Source: Asticcacaulis sp. YBE204 (GTDB taxonomy: Bacteria; Pseudomonadota; Alphaproteobacteria; Caulobacterales; Caulobacteraceae). From it: 57,495 bases of DNA. Location: the NCBI RefSeq assembly GCF_000495855.1, contig NZ_AWGF01000017.1, positions 1 to 57,495 of the forward strand. Reading direction: 5' to 3'. The position numbers and the translations under genes were made by a program. The notes under the pieces are model-generated. The model ran no database searches. It saw only the letters and a list, made by a program, of their open reading frames with translations, and was not told the DNA's origin. Position 1 is the stretch's first letter. Each line of letters opens with the position of its first letter. Shown in pieces: positions 27,528-36,769 of this stretch.

Positions 27528-27939
27528 GGACAAGGCTTTGGTCTATTGCGTTGAAGCCGGTCGCCTGCTCGTTTTCCGCCATGTCGATTACAGCTTCGAA
27601 GAGGTCGGGATTCAAGTCCCTGGCGGCAGCGTTCGCTCCGGCGAAACACCCGAAGCCGCCGCTTTGCGCGAACTGTGCGAGGAAACCGGACACGACACCT
27701 TCGTCATCGAACGCGAGTTGGGGAGCGACACCTACGACATCACGCCGTATCGTGCTGAAATCCAGAACCGTCATTTCTATCTTGCCCGGCCGACCGCGCC
27801 CTTGCCGGCGCGCTGGTTCGCCGAGGAAGCCCATGACGGCACCGCGCCGCCGACACGACTGGAGTTTTTCTGGATACCTCTGACGCAGGGCCATGTGCTA
27901 CAGTCGGGTCAGGGCGCGCTTCTGGGAGCCATAGACTGA
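27514..27939 (+). CDS. Nudix hydrolase
   Basis: A 141-residue Nudix protein. The metal-binding box is complete: GGSVRSGETPEAAALRELCEETG, matching GX5EX7REUXEEXGU. The family cleaves nucleoside diphosphates linked to another moiety, or caps and damaged nucleotides; the substrate is unknown. It overlaps rnhB by 14 bases and the VOC gene by one base (TGATG), giving a tight three-gene unit. Confidence 0.9.
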   Translation: MKAHKDKALVYCVEAGRLLVFRHVDYSFEEVGIQVPGGSVRSGETPEAAALRELCEETGHDTFVIERELGSDTYDITPYRAEIQNRHFYLARPTAPLPARWFAEEAHDGTAPPTRLEFFWIPLTQGHVLQSGQGALLGAID

Positions 27940-28322
27940 TGGGCAACTTCATCCGTATCACGCCGTTCATCCACGTGCCGGATCTGGAGACCGCGGTCAC
28001 CTTCTTCACCGATATCCTCGGCTTTCAGCGCTGGCCCCTGCCCCATCCGGATTATGCCTATGTCTGGCGCGAGACGGCGGCCTTTCGTATTCTGGAAGCC
28101 TGCGACGCCCCGCCCGGCACCCGTCGCTTCGCCCACTATATCGATGTAGAGGACGTCGATGCGCTCTATGCCGAACTGAAGCCGAAACTCGACACCTTGC
28201 CCGAAGGTGACGTACACGGCCCCGCCGATAAGGTCTACGCCCAGCGCGAATTGCTGGTGCTGGGGCCGGATGGCAATCTGATCGCGTTTGGTCAGGAAAT
28301 CCGCGATATGACGGTGAGATAA
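27939..28322 (+). CDS. VOC-superfamily protein (bleomycin-resistance/glyoxalase-like)
   Basis: A 127-residue VOC protein with two beta-alpha-beta modules: IRITPFIHVPDLETAVTFFTDILGF near the start and VYAQRELLVLGPDGNLIAFGQ at the end. The metal ligands of true glyoxalases are not all obvious, so a binding or sequestering role is equally possible. The start overlaps the Nudix gene stop codon. Confidence 0.85.
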   Translation: MGNFIRITPFIHVPDLETAVTFFTDILGFQRWPLPHPDYAYVWRETAAFRILEACDAPPGTRRFAHYIDVEDVDALYAELKPKLDTLPEGDVHGPADKVYAQRELLVLGPDGNLIAFGQEIRDMTVR

Positions 28323-28343
28323 GCGCCTCACCAGAACAAAACG

Positions 28344-29612
<1,269 letters not shown>

Positions 29613-29613
<1 letters not shown>

Positions 29614-29631
29614 CAGGGGCTCAGCCCCTGC
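29613..29631. repeat. Post-stop GC hairpin (family 2) after ccrM
   Basis: An 8-bp stem (29613-29620 with 29624-29631) with a 3-base TCA loop, overlapping the ccrM stop codon and followed by ACCC. Same layout as after ychF. Confidence 0.6.
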
Positions 29632-29681
29632 ACCCTGAACGTACCGCCGCAGGTTGTAGCGTCCATAATGATAATTAAGTG

Positions 29682-29710
29682 AGGCCCGGTAGAAACACCG
29701 GGTCTTTTTT
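29682..29710 (+). terminator. Terminator downstream of ccrM
   Basis: A 9-bp stem (29682-29690 with 29697-29705, one G-T pair) with a 6-base loop, followed by six T. It is about 70 bases after the ccrM stop codon. Confidence 0.8.
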
Positions 29711-29772
29711 ACAAGCATTTCCGGCGAAGTGGGAACCGGTTCGCCGCCAAGAAATGCGCTCAAGCAAAAATC

Positions 29773-29812
29773 CTATCGTATGGCCGCTTCCTCCGAAGCG
29801 GCCATACGATAG
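29773..29812. repeat. Perfect 18-bp inverted repeat with 4-base loop
   Basis: 29773-29790 pairs exactly with 29795-29812. There is no T run on the plus strand; on the minus strand the stem is followed by GATTTTTGC, so it could act as a minus-strand terminator, though no minus-strand gene ends here. It lies between ccrM and the second secreted repeat protein. Confidence 0.7.
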
Positions 29813-29909
29813 ACCAAAGTCGTAGTCACAAACGATGGTGCTTGATTTCGCCCATAACCGCGTGTTTAAACTGTCCCCAAAATATCACCTATAAATTTGG
29901 GGAACGTCC

Positions 29910-31322
29910 ATGAAAATGCCCATCCTGCGCCTGATCGCGCTGGCCTTTACCCTTGTTGCCGGAATGGCGGTGCTGTCGCCCGCTCAGGCACAGGACCGCA
30001 AGGCCATGCTGGCCGCGGAAGCCGCCGCCGAAAACGTCAAGAACGTCAGCAAGCTGGTGCAGCAATACGGCCTGCCCTGCGAAGTCACCGAAGCCTCGAA
30101 CCCGGTGCCCGGTGAAGCTACGGTCGATGGTAAGAAAACCATCGTCGAAGCCTTCGAAATCGTCTGCAAGGATCAGCGCGGGTACTTGCTCTATAGAGCC
30201 AAGAATGCGCCCTTCGGTGATCCTCTGGGCTGCCTGCAAGCTGCCGCCATCGCCAAGGCCCAGCCCGGGAGCCAGGTCTGCAAGCTGAAAGGCAATCGCG
30301 CGGCCCATTACTGGCTGGGCGAGACGGCCAAGTCGAAAATCCCGGCCTGCGCCCTTTCCGGCGCGCGCTTTATTCGCGCCGACATGAAAGCCAATACCGA
30401 AACCTACGAAATCGGCTGCAAAAACACCGCCGGCGGCGTTTTCGTCGTCCCTACCTACAAGGCGGCAGATAAGTCCGTAACCTTCTTCAACTGCCTCAAG
30501 GTGGCCGAAACGCCGCTCAAATGCGAACTGACCACGCCGGAAGTCGCGCCGCAAACCGTTGCTGCCCTGCTCAAGAAAAACGCTCCGGACTGCACGCTGT
30601 CGAACGCCCGTTTCGTCGGTGCAAGCAAGGATGCCGAATATTACGAAATCGGCTGCACGGGTAAGGCCGGGTTCGTTCTGGTCACCGACCTGGCCGGTGA
30701 GTTCAAGGGCGCCGTAGGCTGCGACAAGGCAGCGGCCATCGGCGGCTGCAAATTCACCGACAATGCCGCTCTGGCCGCTGCCGGCAAGGCCAAGGCCGAG
30801 GAAGCCAAGGCGAAATACAAGGACGCCTATGCCACCGCCCTGACCGCCGGGAGCGTGACCTGCACCATCGAAGACTTCCGTCGCATCGGCCGCGATGACG
30901 CCAGCAAGCGCGACCTGGCCGAATTCAAGTGTGCTGAAATGCCGAACGGCCTGATCGCCCTGATCCCCGACGCCGGTTCGGGCGGGAAGCTGGACACCTT
31001 CGACTGCTTCGCTGCCGCCACGCAAAAGACAGACTGCGCCTATGTCAGCAAGGATCAGCTCAAGGCCAACCTGCAAAAGCTGACCGTCGGTCATAAGTCG
31101 ATCAAGGCCGACTGCGTTATAGGTGAAGCCCGCTACGCCTTTGAAAACAACGGCCAGGTGGTCATGGAAATCGCCTGCGTCAACAAGCGCGGCTATATCG
31201 CGGTCCTCAACAAGGCCCGCACCGCCCTGAACCCCGCCGTGCCGTGCCACATCGCCGCCACCAACCCCGGCGTGCCGGAAAAGTGCACGATCGCGGGTAA
31301 CGGTTCGAACAAGGAAGGTTAA
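29910..31322 (+). CDS. Secreted cysteine-rich repeat protein, paralogue 2
   Basis: A 470-residue exported protein with a signal peptide ending near AQAQD. It is homologous along its whole length to the protein at 20635-22020: YEIGC, AFEIVC and MEIACVNKRGY cores, the IGGCKFTD block, and a final cysteine pair before IAGNG. It has a Lys/Ala/Glu-rich linker in the middle (AKAEEAKAKYKD). The repeats probably fold as separate disulfide-bonded units. A ribosome binding site GGGGAA precedes the ATG and sits in the arm of a possible hairpin. Confidence 0.75.
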   Translation: MKMPILRLIALAFTLVAGMAVLSPAQAQDRKAMLAAEAAAENVKNVSKLVQQYGLPCEVTEASNPVPGEATVDGKKTIVEAFEIVCKDQRGYLLYRAKNAPFGDPLGCLQAAAIAKAQPGSQVCKLKGNRAAHYWLGETAKSKIPACALSGARFIRADMKANTETYEIGCKNTAGGVFVVPTYKAADKSVTFFNCLKVAETPLKCELTTPEVAPQTVAALLKKNAPDCTLSNARFVGASKDAEYYEIGCTGKAGFVLVTDLAGEFKGAVGCDKAAAIGGCKFTDNAALAAAGKAKAEEAKAKYKDAYATALTAGSVTCTIEDFRRIGRDDASKRDLAEFKCAEMPNGLIALIPDAGSGGKLDTFDCFAAATQKTDCAYVSKDQLKANLQKLTVGHKSIKADCVIGEARYAFENNGQVVMEIACVNKRGYIAVLNKARTALNPAVPCHIAATNPGVPEKCTIAGNGSNKEG

Positions 31323-31331
31323 GGGGCCAAA

Positions 31332-31370
31332 GCGCATTCCGAAAAGGGCTCAGCGGTTTTCGGAATGCGC
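31332..31370 (+). terminator. Hairpin after secreted repeat protein 2
   Basis: A perfect 14-bp stem (31332-31345 with 31357-31370) with an 11-base loop, starting 9 bases after the stop codon. No T run follows, so termination is only probable. The GCGCATTCCG arm resembles the GCGGAATGA arm of the element upstream of ispH. Confidence 0.55.
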
Positions 31371-31446
31371 GACAATCTAAACCCCCTTAACCCGTAACGT
31401 ACCGCGGATGCGGGTTCGGCCATTGTGGCTTGAACCTAAGTGACGG

Positions 31447-32562
31447 TTAAACCAGCCTCAAAGCCTTGCCGAATACCGTCGGCAAGGCTTTTTTGTCGGC
31501 CCACGGCAGGAGCTGATACTGATTGTGCTGTCGAAGGAATGCCGACACCTCCTGAGCGCTCAACTCCAGTTGCCACACCTGCTGTTTCAGAGCGAAATGC
31601 GTAAATACGTGATCGTAGGTGCCGACTGAAACCCACCTCCCCTCTCCCTGAGGGAGAGGGTGATGCGAAGCATCGGGTGAGGGGGAAAGGGGAGTAACAA
31701 TTTCGTCTTCACTCCACACCTCATCCCGCCAGTCCAGATGCGGCAAACCCAGCATCCCGCCCAGCAAACCCTTGTCAGGGCGGCGTTCGACGATAAAACT
31801 GTCTTCAGAGACGATCAGAAATGCTACGCCATAGCGCACAGGCTTGGGTGCCCTGGCCGTTTTCAACGGATAGATGTCCGGATTACCCTCGGCAAAACCC
31901 GCGCAGGCTTCCCGCAAAGGACACAACATACACAGGGGCGATTTCGGGCGGCACACGGCACTGGCCAGATCCATCAGCGCCTGTGGCCAGTCCCGCGCCC
32001 GATCGTCTCTCACCCAGCGTCCGGCCAGTTCGCGCAGGACCGGTTTCGCCGCCGGCATAGGTGTTTTGACGGCGTATAACCGGCTCATAATACGTTCGAT
32101 ATTGCCGTCCACGACGTTCGCCGCCTTGCCGAACGCAAAGCTCATCACGGCGGCGGCGGTATAGGGTCCGAAACTCGGCAACATCAGCAAGGCCACTTCG
32201 TCAGCCGGAAACACGCCGCCATGCTCGCTGACAACCACCCGCGCGCATTTCAGCAGGTTGCGCGCCCGAGAATAATACCCAAGTCCCGCCCATTCGGCCA
32301 TAACCCGCTCATCGGGCGCGGCGGCGAGATCGCGCACCGTCGGCCATAGCGCCATGAACTTTTCGAAATAGGGCAAGGCGTGCGGCACGGTCGTCTGCTG
32401 CAACATGACCTCTGAGACCCAGATGCGGTAAGGATCAGCAGCCCCGTCACTACCCGGACCTTGCCGCCACGGCAGCACCCTCGCATTGGCGTCGTACCAG
32501 TTCAGTAAGGCGGCGCGCAAAGGCGAGACATCAGCAGAGGAGTCCGTTATACTGAGAACCAT
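31447..32562 (-). CDS. mutY: A/G-specific adenine DNA glycosylase MutY with in-frame REP insertion
   Basis: Removes adenine mispaired with 8-oxoguanine. The 371-residue protein has EVMLQQT with the catalytic Glu, the helix-hairpin-helix LPSFGPYTAAAV, VDGNIERIMSR with the catalytic Asp, and four iron-sulfur cysteines spaced C-x6-C-x2-C-x5-C. The C-terminal Nudix-like domain recognises 8-oxoguanine. Between catalytic parts and its final HVFTHF region, about residues 291-308 are encoded by a REP palindrome (SPSPDASHHPLPQGEGR). The ATG at 32562 overlaps, base for base, the start of the divergent DUF721 gene. Confidence 0.94.
   Translation of the reverse strand: MVLSITDSSADVSPLRAALLNWYDANARVLPWRQGPGSDGAADPYRIWVSEVMLQQTTVPHALPYFEKFMALWPTVRDLAAAPDERVMAEWAGLGYYSRARNLLKCARVVVSEHGGVFPADEVALLMLPSFGPYTAAAVMSFAFGKAANVVDGNIERIMSRLYAVKTPMPAAKPVLRELAGRWVRDDRARDWPQALMDLASAVCRPKSPLCMLCPLREACAGFAEGNPDIYPLKTARAPKPVRYGVAFLIVSEDSFIVERRPDKGLLGGMLGLPHLDWRDEVWSEDEIVTPLSPSPDASHHPLPQGEGRWVSVGTYDHVFTHFALKQQVWQLELSAQEVSAFLRQHNQYQLLPWADKKALPTVFGKALRLV
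31639..31689. repeat. REP-like palindrome (family 1), copy C, inside mutY
   Basis: CCCCTCTCCCTGAGGGAGAGGG followed by a short spacer hairpin (GATGCGAAGCATC) and GGGTGAGGGGG. It lies wholly within the mutY reading frame and keeps that frame open. Confidence 0.85.
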
Positions 32563-33133
32563 GAAAGACAACCTGCCATCCCTCGACGAAGCGGTACGCA
32601 TCCTGCGTACGACCCGCACGCGACGGGCGCCGAAACCGCCGCCGCCCGTCAACCGACAGATAGCGCCCCTTTTGAAAACGCTCAATGAGCGATTTGAAGC
32701 TTACGACACAGGCGCGGGCCGTCTGAAAAGCCGCTGGGCGGAAATCGTCGGTGACACGGTGGCGCGGATCACCGAACCGCTCAAGGTCGTGCGCGGCAAA
32801 CCGGGCAGCAAGACGCCCGAAAGTAAAAATGGGGGAACTCTGGAGCTTCGCGTCGAAGGCGCCTATGCCGCCGTCATCCAGCACCAGAACCGCGTCATCA
32901 TCGACCGCGTCAACCTCTTCCTTGGTGCGGGAACCGTCGAACGCCTGCGCCTCAGCCAGGGGCCTATCCAGCGCACGGCTAAAACCGCCCCGCCTGCGCC
33001 CAAACGACCGCTTAGCGCTATCGAAGATCTCGGTCTTCAGGAGAGCCTGAAAGACGTGACCGATGAGCGGCTTAAACGCGAACTCCTCAAGCTGGGCCGC
33101 GCCGTCCTGCTCAAGGACAAGAACCCTCGCTAA
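32561..33133 (+). CDS. DUF721 (DciA-like) protein
   Basis: A 190-residue protein. The core has LKSRWAEIVGDTVARITEPLKVV and LELRVEGAYAAVIQHQNRVIIDRVNLFLG, the KH-like block of DUF721/DciA. DciA loads the replicative helicase in many bacteria; whether this DUF721 member is the true DciA is an inference. The N-terminus is basic and proline-rich. Its ATG shares the CATG tetramer with the mutY start on the other strand. DsbA-like genes follow. Confidence 0.85.
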   Translation: MKDNLPSLDEAVRILRTTRTRRAPKPPPPVNRQIAPLLKTLNERFEAYDTGAGRLKSRWAEIVGDTVARITEPLKVVRGKPGSKTPESKNGGTLELRVEGAYAAVIQHQNRVIIDRVNLFLGAGTVERLRLSQGPIQRTAKTAPPAPKRPLSAIEDLGLQESLKDVTDERLKRELLKLGRAVLLKDKNPR

Positions 33134-33238
33134 CCGAAACTCTCCCTTGCCAAAAGCCCTAGTCTGGCCTTAGGAAAGGGCCATCACGGACTCAAAACCT
33201 CAGAGTTCCCACCCCGATCACTTCACGAGGCCGCTTCC

Positions 33239-33880
33239 ATGCACCCGACCCGTAAATCCTTCGTCCGGAACACCCTGCTGGCCGCCGCCGCCCTGGGTGC
33301 GCTCGCCCTGGCCGGTTGCGGTGGCACTGACGGCAGCGCCGCCAGCAACGACGACATGACGCTCGGCAAGGTCGATGCGCCGATCACCCTGATCGAATAC
33401 GCCTCGGTGACCTGCGTCCACTGCGCCGACTTCAACGAGAAGGTCTTTCCGACCGTCAAGAAGGACTATATCGACACCGGCAAGGTCCACTATATCTACC
33501 GCGAATTCCTGACCGGTCCGACGGACGTTTCCGCCGCGGGTATTCTGATCGCGCGCTGTGCCGGAAAGGACAAGTATTTCCAGGTCATCGACGCCATCAT
33601 GCGTTCACAAAAGGAAATCTTCACCACGGGCGACGGCAAGGGCGTGCTTAAGCGCGTCGCCAGCTCCGCCGGCATGTCGGATGCGCAATTCCAGACCTGC
33701 GTCAGCGACACCAAGGGTCTTGAGCGTATCAACAAGAACATCGAAAAGTACGTCAAGGAAGACGACATCACCGGCACGCCGACCCTGATCATCAACGGCG
33801 AGAAATTCACCGGCGACTATACCAAGGTCGAGGAATTCACCGCCGCGCTCAACAACGCCAAGCCCGCTGAAAAGAAGTAA
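33239..33880 (+). CDS. DsbA-family thioredoxin-fold lipoprotein
   Basis: A 213-residue exported protein. The lipobox ALAGC near residue 28 predicts a lipid-anchored N-terminus. The thioredoxin fold has active site CVHC (TCVHCADF) and the cis-proline loop GTPTLIING. The helical insertion is of the DsbA/BdbD type (thioredoxin_4). It probably makes or reshuffles disulfides in envelope proteins. First of three related genes; the next begins 5 bases after its stop. Confidence 0.92.
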   Translation: MHPTRKSFVRNTLLAAAALGALALAGCGGTDGSAASNDDMTLGKVDAPITLIEYASVTCVHCADFNEKVFPTVKKDYIDTGKVHYIYREFLTGPTDVSAAGILIARCAGKDKYFQVIDAIMRSQKEIFTTGDGKGVLKRVASSAGMSDAQFQTCVSDTKGLERINKNIEKYVKEDDITGTPTLIINGEKFTGDYTKVEEFTAALNNAKPAEKK

Positions 33881-33884
33881 CGGA

Positions 33885-34541
33885 ATGCCCCTGGCCGGTG
33901 ACATTAAGACGCTTCACACTACCCTGCTAATGCGAAAGGGTTTGTGGCTTCTTTTCGTTGCCGGCCTGCTGCTTGATACTAATGCCCCCGCTCTTGCCCG
34001 GACGCTACCCGTGGCATTCGAAGACATGAGCCTTGGCAAACCGAACGCGCCAGTGACTCTCGTCGTATATGTTTCGGTTACCAGTACCCATAGCGCCGCA
34101 TTCTACGGGGATATTTTTCCGACGATACAGAAGAGGTATATTCGCTCCGGAAAAGTTCACTACGTGCTTCGCGAGCTTCCAACATCTCCGTTAGATGTCT
34201 CAACAGCAGGATTCCTCATTGCTCGTTGTGCTGGGGAGAAGAGATACTTTCCGGTCGTCGAAAAAATAATACGGGCTCAACCCGACATTTTCGCGGGTAA
34301 GGGTAAAAGCACACTGGAAAATATAGCGCGCTCAGAAGGCTTATTTCATGAAGCTTTTACGGCCTGCATCACAGATCAGGCTGCCGTGGATCGCATAAAT
34401 ACCAATACGGCAAAATGGGTAGCACTGGATAATATCGAAGACGTGCCAACCCTTATCATCAACGGTCAAAAGTACACTGGCGATTCTACGGACCTAGAAC
34501 AAGTCACCACCGCGTTAGATCAGGCGCTTCTCAGGAAATAA
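33885..34541 (+). CDS. DsbA-like protein lacking both active-site cysteines
   Basis: A 218-residue paralogue of the preceding gene: LGKPNAPVTLVVYVSVT aligns with LGKVDAPITLIEYASVT, but the CVHC active site is STHS. The cis-proline loop is kept (DVPTLIING), and so are the LIARCAGEK and YTGDST regions. Thiol oxidation by this CxxC is therefore impossible; a chaperone, binding or dominant role, or slow decay, would explain it. Codon use is visibly more AT-rich than in its neighbours. The start may instead be the ATG at 33930, which directly begins the signal peptide. Confidence 0.85.
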   Translation: MPLAGDIKTLHTTLLMRKGLWLLFVAGLLLDTNAPALARTLPVAFEDMSLGKPNAPVTLVVYVSVTSTHSAAFYGDIFPTIQKRYIRSGKVHYVLRELPTSPLDVSTAGFLIARCAGEKRYFPVVEKIIRAQPDIFAGKGKSTLENIARSEGLFHEAFTACITDQAAVDRINTNTAKWVALDNIEDVPTLIINGQKYTGDSTDLEQVTTALDQALLRK

Positions 34542-34546
34542 TCTGC

Positions 34547-35254
34547 ATGTCTCTCACCGCCTCTGCCCGGAAGTTCATCGACACGGTCATCAAAGCCCCC
34601 TTCTGGCAGCAGGCGGTGGCGGTGTTTGCTGTCGCCGTTGTGGCGACCACCGCCTTCACCCTGACGGCGGACGCGCAAACCAAGCCCGCCGCCAAGCCGG
34701 TGCCGCTGCTCAAGGAAATGAGCAAGGGGCCCGCCAATGCCAAGGTGGTGGTCACCGAATACGCCTCGGTCACCTGCACGCACTGCGCGGCATGGTACGC
34801 CAGCAACTGGGCGAAGTTCGAGCGCGACTACGTAAAGACGGGCAAGGTGAAATACGTCTATCGCGAAGTGGCGACAAGCCCGGCGCCGATGGCCTTCGGC
34901 GTCTATATGCTGGGGCATTGCGCGGCGAACAAGAGCAACTGGATCGGTCAGAAAGGCGGCAGCAAGGCCTATTTCACCGTCATCGATGGTTTCCTGTCGG
35001 CGCAGTCCAAGGTCTATGAGACCGGCGATGTCCTGCCGGTGCTGAAAGACCTGTCGAAGAAAAGCGGCCTGAGCGAAAGCGAAATGGATGCCTGCGTGAA
35101 GAACGATGCTCTGTACAAGGCCGTCTCGGCGCGTATGCAGACCCAGATGACGACGGACGATGTCGACTCGACTCCGACCTTCTTCGTCAACGGCAAGCGC
35201 GTCCAGAGCGACTATGCCTCGATCGAAGCCGCCATCAAGGCTGCGGCGAAGTAA
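34547..35254 (+). CDS. DsbA-family thioredoxin-fold protein
   Basis: The 235-residue protein has an N-terminal hydrophobic helix (about residues 21-40) that is a signal or anchor. The active site is CTHC (TCTHCAAWY), the cis-proline loop is STPTFFVNG, and the DsbA helical domain has a conserved Cys in GHCAANK. Third of the DsbA-like genes; starts 5 bases after the second. Its last 20 bases overlap the convergent gene. Confidence 0.9.
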   Translation: MSLTASARKFIDTVIKAPFWQQAVAVFAVAVVATTAFTLTADAQTKPAAKPVPLLKEMSKGPANAKVVVTEYASVTCTHCAAWYASNWAKFERDYVKTGKVKYVYREVATSPAPMAFGVYMLGHCAANKSNWIGQKGGSKAYFTVIDGFLSAQSKVYETGDVLPVLKDLSKKSGLSESEMDACVKNDALYKAVSARMQTQMTTDDVDSTPTFFVNGKRVQSDYASIEAAIKAAAK

Positions 35255-35690
35255 TATATTTTGTGGCGAAGGCATCGACGGTCAGGGCCTCGCCTTCGAC
35301 CGTGACCTTGCCATCCGAGATACCAAACCCACCGGCGCCGCAAACGGCCGACAGCGATTCGTAACCGGACCCCGATCCCGTCAGCAGAACCACGGCACGA
35401 CTGCCTTTGGTCATGAACAGGCCGTAGGGGCACATGCCGTGCCAGCTTCTGACGCTGATCGTTTTGCTCCCGGACTTGCCTTTCAGGGACCGTTCGACGG
35501 CCACCGTAATGTATTTGTCTTCGCCCTGAGGATTATCGGGGACGTTAGACGTCGCCTCAACGACGGCGATCAGGTCGGCGCGGGCGATGCTGTCGGCAAG
35601 AGGGAGCCTTTCCTGACAAGGCTGGCACGCCCACGCCGTCCCGGCGGCCAGTAACGCACCCCCGGCGACCCATCCTATCCATGCTTTCAT
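35235..35690 (-). CDS. Secreted NTR/TIMP-like protein
   Basis: A 151-residue protein with a signal peptide ending TAWA and mature N-terminus CQPCQERL. The CxxC at the very start of the mature protein, followed by IARADLIAVVEA, a KG turn and a later GMCPYGL and AVCGAGG, recall bacterial netrin/TIMP-like (OB-fold) domains. That link is tentative. Four cysteines could form two disulfides, which fits the adjacent convergent DsbA genes. Confidence 0.6.
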   Translation of the reverse strand: MKAWIGWVAGGALLAAGTAWACQPCQERLPLADSIARADLIAVVEATSNVPDNPQGEDKYITVAVERSLKGKSGSKTISVRSWHGMCPYGLFMTKGSRAVVLLTGSGSGYESLSAVCGAGGFGISDGKVTVEGEALTVDAFATKYITSPQP

Positions 35691-35711
35691 TTCGGCCCCT
35701 CCTCAAACGGC

Positions 35712-36626
35712 TCAACGCGGTTCGCGTACCGTAAAGCCCCGCTGGCGCAATTCGCCAATCAGCTTATCGTTACTCAGCAAAGCGCCTAGCGGCATAATCA
35801 GCACGCTCCGCCGCGCCCCGGTCATGGCTTTTTCGATCGCACCAACCGTGTCGGCGGTCGAGCGTGAGGTCAGGTCTTCGCCCAGAGCGTCGAGGCATGC
35901 GTCTTTTGGCTGCCCGCGCAGGAGGGGTTTTAAACGTGCCACATCACCGCTGACCCAGGCGGTTGTAATCCCCGGCGTGGTCTTGGTCGCATAGTCGATG
36001 CCGTTCAGCGAGGCGATCAGGCAACGGCGGGACTCGGCAACGTCGATCCCATTGACCTGCACCAGCAGCGGCTTGACCTCGTAGGTCGCCACGCGTTGGA
36101 TTTTTACCTTGTGCTTCCTGGCGGTCCTGGTCAGCTGCTTTTCAATCGGCGATGACGCATAACCGTATTTGTTATTGACCGCCATCGACAGCCGCATCCC
36201 GGCCCACAGCGGCTTATCCTTTTCCATGTCGGATGTCTTGATGCCGTGCTTTTGCGCCGTTTCCCGGAAACGCGCATATTCGACCTCAGACACCACGTCT
36301 TTCAGCCGCGTCTTGCCGGGCAAGTCCTTGTCTTTCATCACGCGATAGATGATCGACACGCCGCCGACCGCCGCGGGCGGCAGATAAAGCGTTTCGGCAT
36401 CGCTCAGGATACGGTCGATACGGGCGCTGTCCCAGGCGACCTTGCTCTGAATGGTCGTCGTGCCTATAATCCAGACAATCTTATCGCCCTTGGTTACGCG
36501 CCATAGCGCCGGACCGGGCAGTTGCTTGGCGACCGAAACCTCGGTCAGATCCCAGTCGGCGTCCGTTTGTGCGCAGGCAGGCACCGCCGCCAGCAAGGAC
36601 AGGCTGACAATAACCGCTCTAAGCAT
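35712..36626 (-). CDS. TraB/GumN-family exported protein
   Basis: A 304-residue protein with a signal peptide ending in ACAQ, starting at the ATG at 36626 with GAGGGGG upstream. It has the GumN/TraB opening LWRVTKGDKIVWIIGTTTI, the IDRILSDAETLYL block, the middle helical region, and the final RRSVLIMPLGALL and DKLIGELRQRGFTV segment. TraB members in eukaryotes and bacteria are proposed metal-dependent proteases; in this copy the usual GTxHxxP has no histidine (GTTTIQS). Function unknown. Confidence 0.85.
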   Translation of the reverse strand: MLRAVIVSLSLLAAVPACAQTDADWDLTEVSVAKQLPGPALWRVTKGDKIVWIIGTTTIQSKVAWDSARIDRILSDAETLYLPPAAVGGVSIIYRVMKDKDLPGKTRLKDVVSEVEYARFRETAQKHGIKTSDMEKDKPLWAGMRLSMAVNNKYGYASSPIEKQLTRTARKHKVKIQRVATYEVKPLLVQVNGIDVAESRRCLIASLNGIDYATKTTPGITTAWVSGDVARLKPLLRGQPKDACLDALGEDLTSRSTADTVGAIEKAMTGARRSVLIMPLGALLSNDKLIGELRQRGFTVREPR

Positions 36627-36769
36627 GAAAGCCCCCTCTTCGCCTCTTTTGGCTACCGCAGCCAAATGGCGGGATTGAGGCAAACCGCCTTATCCACAGG
36701 ACGGCTTGCCTTAACCGTCTCTCACGCCTTACAAGCAAGGGTTCAACGCTTTTCACCCTCAGGTTCTCC

